NCBI GenBank assembly: GCA_029838215.1
Contig: JALGVI010000029.1
Coordinates: forward strand, 1 to 33,652
Reading direction: 5' to 3'
DNA: 33,652 nt
Source of the DNA: Candidatus Helarchaeota archaeon
Lineage (GTDB): Archaea > Asgardarchaeota > Lokiarchaeia > Helarchaeales > RDOG01
A model generated the notes under the pieces. That model worked only from the letters and a program-made list of their open reading frames with translations, did not search any database and was not told the DNA's origin. Position 1 is the stretch's first letter; every line of letters begins with the position of its first letter. Positions 33,088 to 33,652 of this stretch are shown here, piece after piece. Made by a program: the position numbers and the translations under genes.

Positions 33088-33425
33088 CCCAAAGCAGGTT
33101 CTTGAAATACGACTCCTATCGACCGCCTTACTTTATCTGGATTGGTCATCACGTCGAATCCGTTCACGCTTGCCTTACCACTAGTTTTTTGCAATAATGT
33201 CGAGAGAATCATTATCGTGGTCGTTTTTCCGGCTCCATTCGGACCTAAAAAGCCGAAAATCTCGCCTTTTCTCACCTTGATGGTCAAGTCATTTACTGCC
33301 TTTACTTTTCCGTTGTAAATTTTGACCAGATTCTCGACAGAGATGGCGAATTCATCGTCGGTTTCTTGAACTAAAGTGCTTTTTTCATCGTTTTTTTCAT
33401 CAATTGTTAATTTCGTCACCTTCAT
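33081..33425 (-). pseudogene. ABC transporter ATPase, N-terminal fragment
   Basis: 114 residues with an acidic leader, Walker A GPNGAGKTT and Q-loop VVFQEP, ending in PALGW and a TAG. In relatives about 98 residues separate Walker A from the SGGM signature; joining the two fragments gives only about 62, so roughly 36 codons are missing and the frame has changed. The junction reads TTGGGTTGG, a short direct repeat. The ATG at 33425 lies about 23 bases from a TATA-like box, so the message is probably leaderless. Confidence 0.75.
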
Positions 33426-33426
33426 T

Positions 33427-33451
33427 GTATATAATCGAAATGGTTATATAC
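33427..33451. promoter_or_regulatory. Inverted repeat GTATATAA/TTATATAC over the ABC operon promoter
   Basis: GTATATAA (33427-33434) and TTATATAC (33444-33451) are perfect 8-base arms with a 9-base spacer, overlapping the minus-strand TATA box. A divergent PadR-like gene starts 70 bases away, so this is a likely PadR operator. Confidence 0.55.
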
Positions 33452-33521
33452 CCACAACGGATATAATTAAAATGAAAATATATAAATGTTTTTAAAAAAT
33501 TATCCTTCTCGGTAATGATAC

Positions 33522-33652
33522 ATGCGACCAACTGCTCCTGGTGGAAAATTCTTCACCAATTTTCTGATCTTGAATGAAATTGGCAAACATCCCGATGGAA
33601 TCTCGGGTTATCGAATAAAAAAGAACATAAATCTCAAATTAAAGGAGTCTAT
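33522..33652 (+). CDS. PadR-family transcriptional regulator (N-terminal part, truncated by window)
   Basis: An ATG opens a frame of 43 codons to the edge. FFTNFLILNEIGKHPDGISGYRIKK matches the PadR winged-helix start (leucine-rich helix, then a GY-x-I-K motif). PadR repressors often control divergent ABC exporters, as placed here. Confidence 0.65.
   Translation, partial: MRPTAPGGKFFTNFLILNEIGKHPDGISGYRIKKNINLKLKES

Overview
The window reads as chromosomal DNA from an archaeon, most likely an Asgard (Promethearchaeota) lineage. The evidence is a Rab-like small GTPase beside a longin-like protein, a second longin-like protein, the archaeal/anaerobe homocysteine pair HcyS/HcyF, a ThiN-type protein, TATA-type promoters, T-tract terminators and Shine-Dalgarno sites of the GGTGA/GGAGG kind. 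The DNA is AT-rich. The class cannot be assigned from the sequence alone. No insertion sequence, phage gene or CRISPR array is visible.

Layout. 1-0.7 kb: the end of an unknown gene and a ThiN protein. 0.75 kb: tRNA-Cys(GCA). 1.0-4.9 kb: a tight metY-metX-metW-cysK operon for acetylhomoserine-route homocysteine and cysteine synthesis. 5.0-7.3 kb: OsmC-like protein, E1-like (ThiF/MoeB) adenylyltransferase, TusA-like sulfur carrier and DUF169 protein, probably for sulfur handling. 7.3-12.2 kb: longin-like protein with a Cys cluster, Cu+ P1B-ATPase with an unusual metal-binding tail, and a GalT-like protein. 12.2-18.1 kb: acyl-CoA dehydrogenase, acyl-CoA synthetase and a membrane alpha/beta hydrolase. 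18.3-21.5 kb: beta-carbonic anhydrase, NfeD-like protein with a His/Asp repeat, and flotillin. 21.6-24.3 kb: Rab-like GTPase, longin-like protein, GNAT and DedA/VTT protein. 24.5-28.2 kb: MBL-fold protein, then hcyS-hcyF and a second E1-like protein. 28.3-30.5 kb: two tandem PLP enzymes of the ACC deaminase/D-cysteine desulfhydrase family. 30.8-31.5 kb: VapBC. 31.5-33.65 kb: ABC-2 exporter with a broken ATPase gene and a divergent PadR-like regulator running off the edge.

How the genes fit together. Sulfur metabolism dominates. Two different homocysteine routes lie about 22 kb apart: MetX/MetY (sulfide plus acetylhomoserine) and HcyS/HcyF (sulfide plus aspartate semialdehyde, as known in methanogens). 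Each has an E1-like protein nearby, and the HcyS-linked one lacks the active-site cysteine region. A TusA-like carrier, cysteine synthase, tRNA-Cys and possible desulfhydrases complete the picture. A second theme is fatty-acid activation and oxidation. Both the dehydrogenase and the synthetase carry extra terminal domains that look like DNA-binding folds, and both upstream regions contain the palindrome CAAGCTTG. Together these suggest an undescribed self-regulating acyl-CoA system; this is inference.

Start codons were often moved inward from the longest open frame where a Shine-Dalgarno site, TATA spacing or the family N-terminus favoured it.
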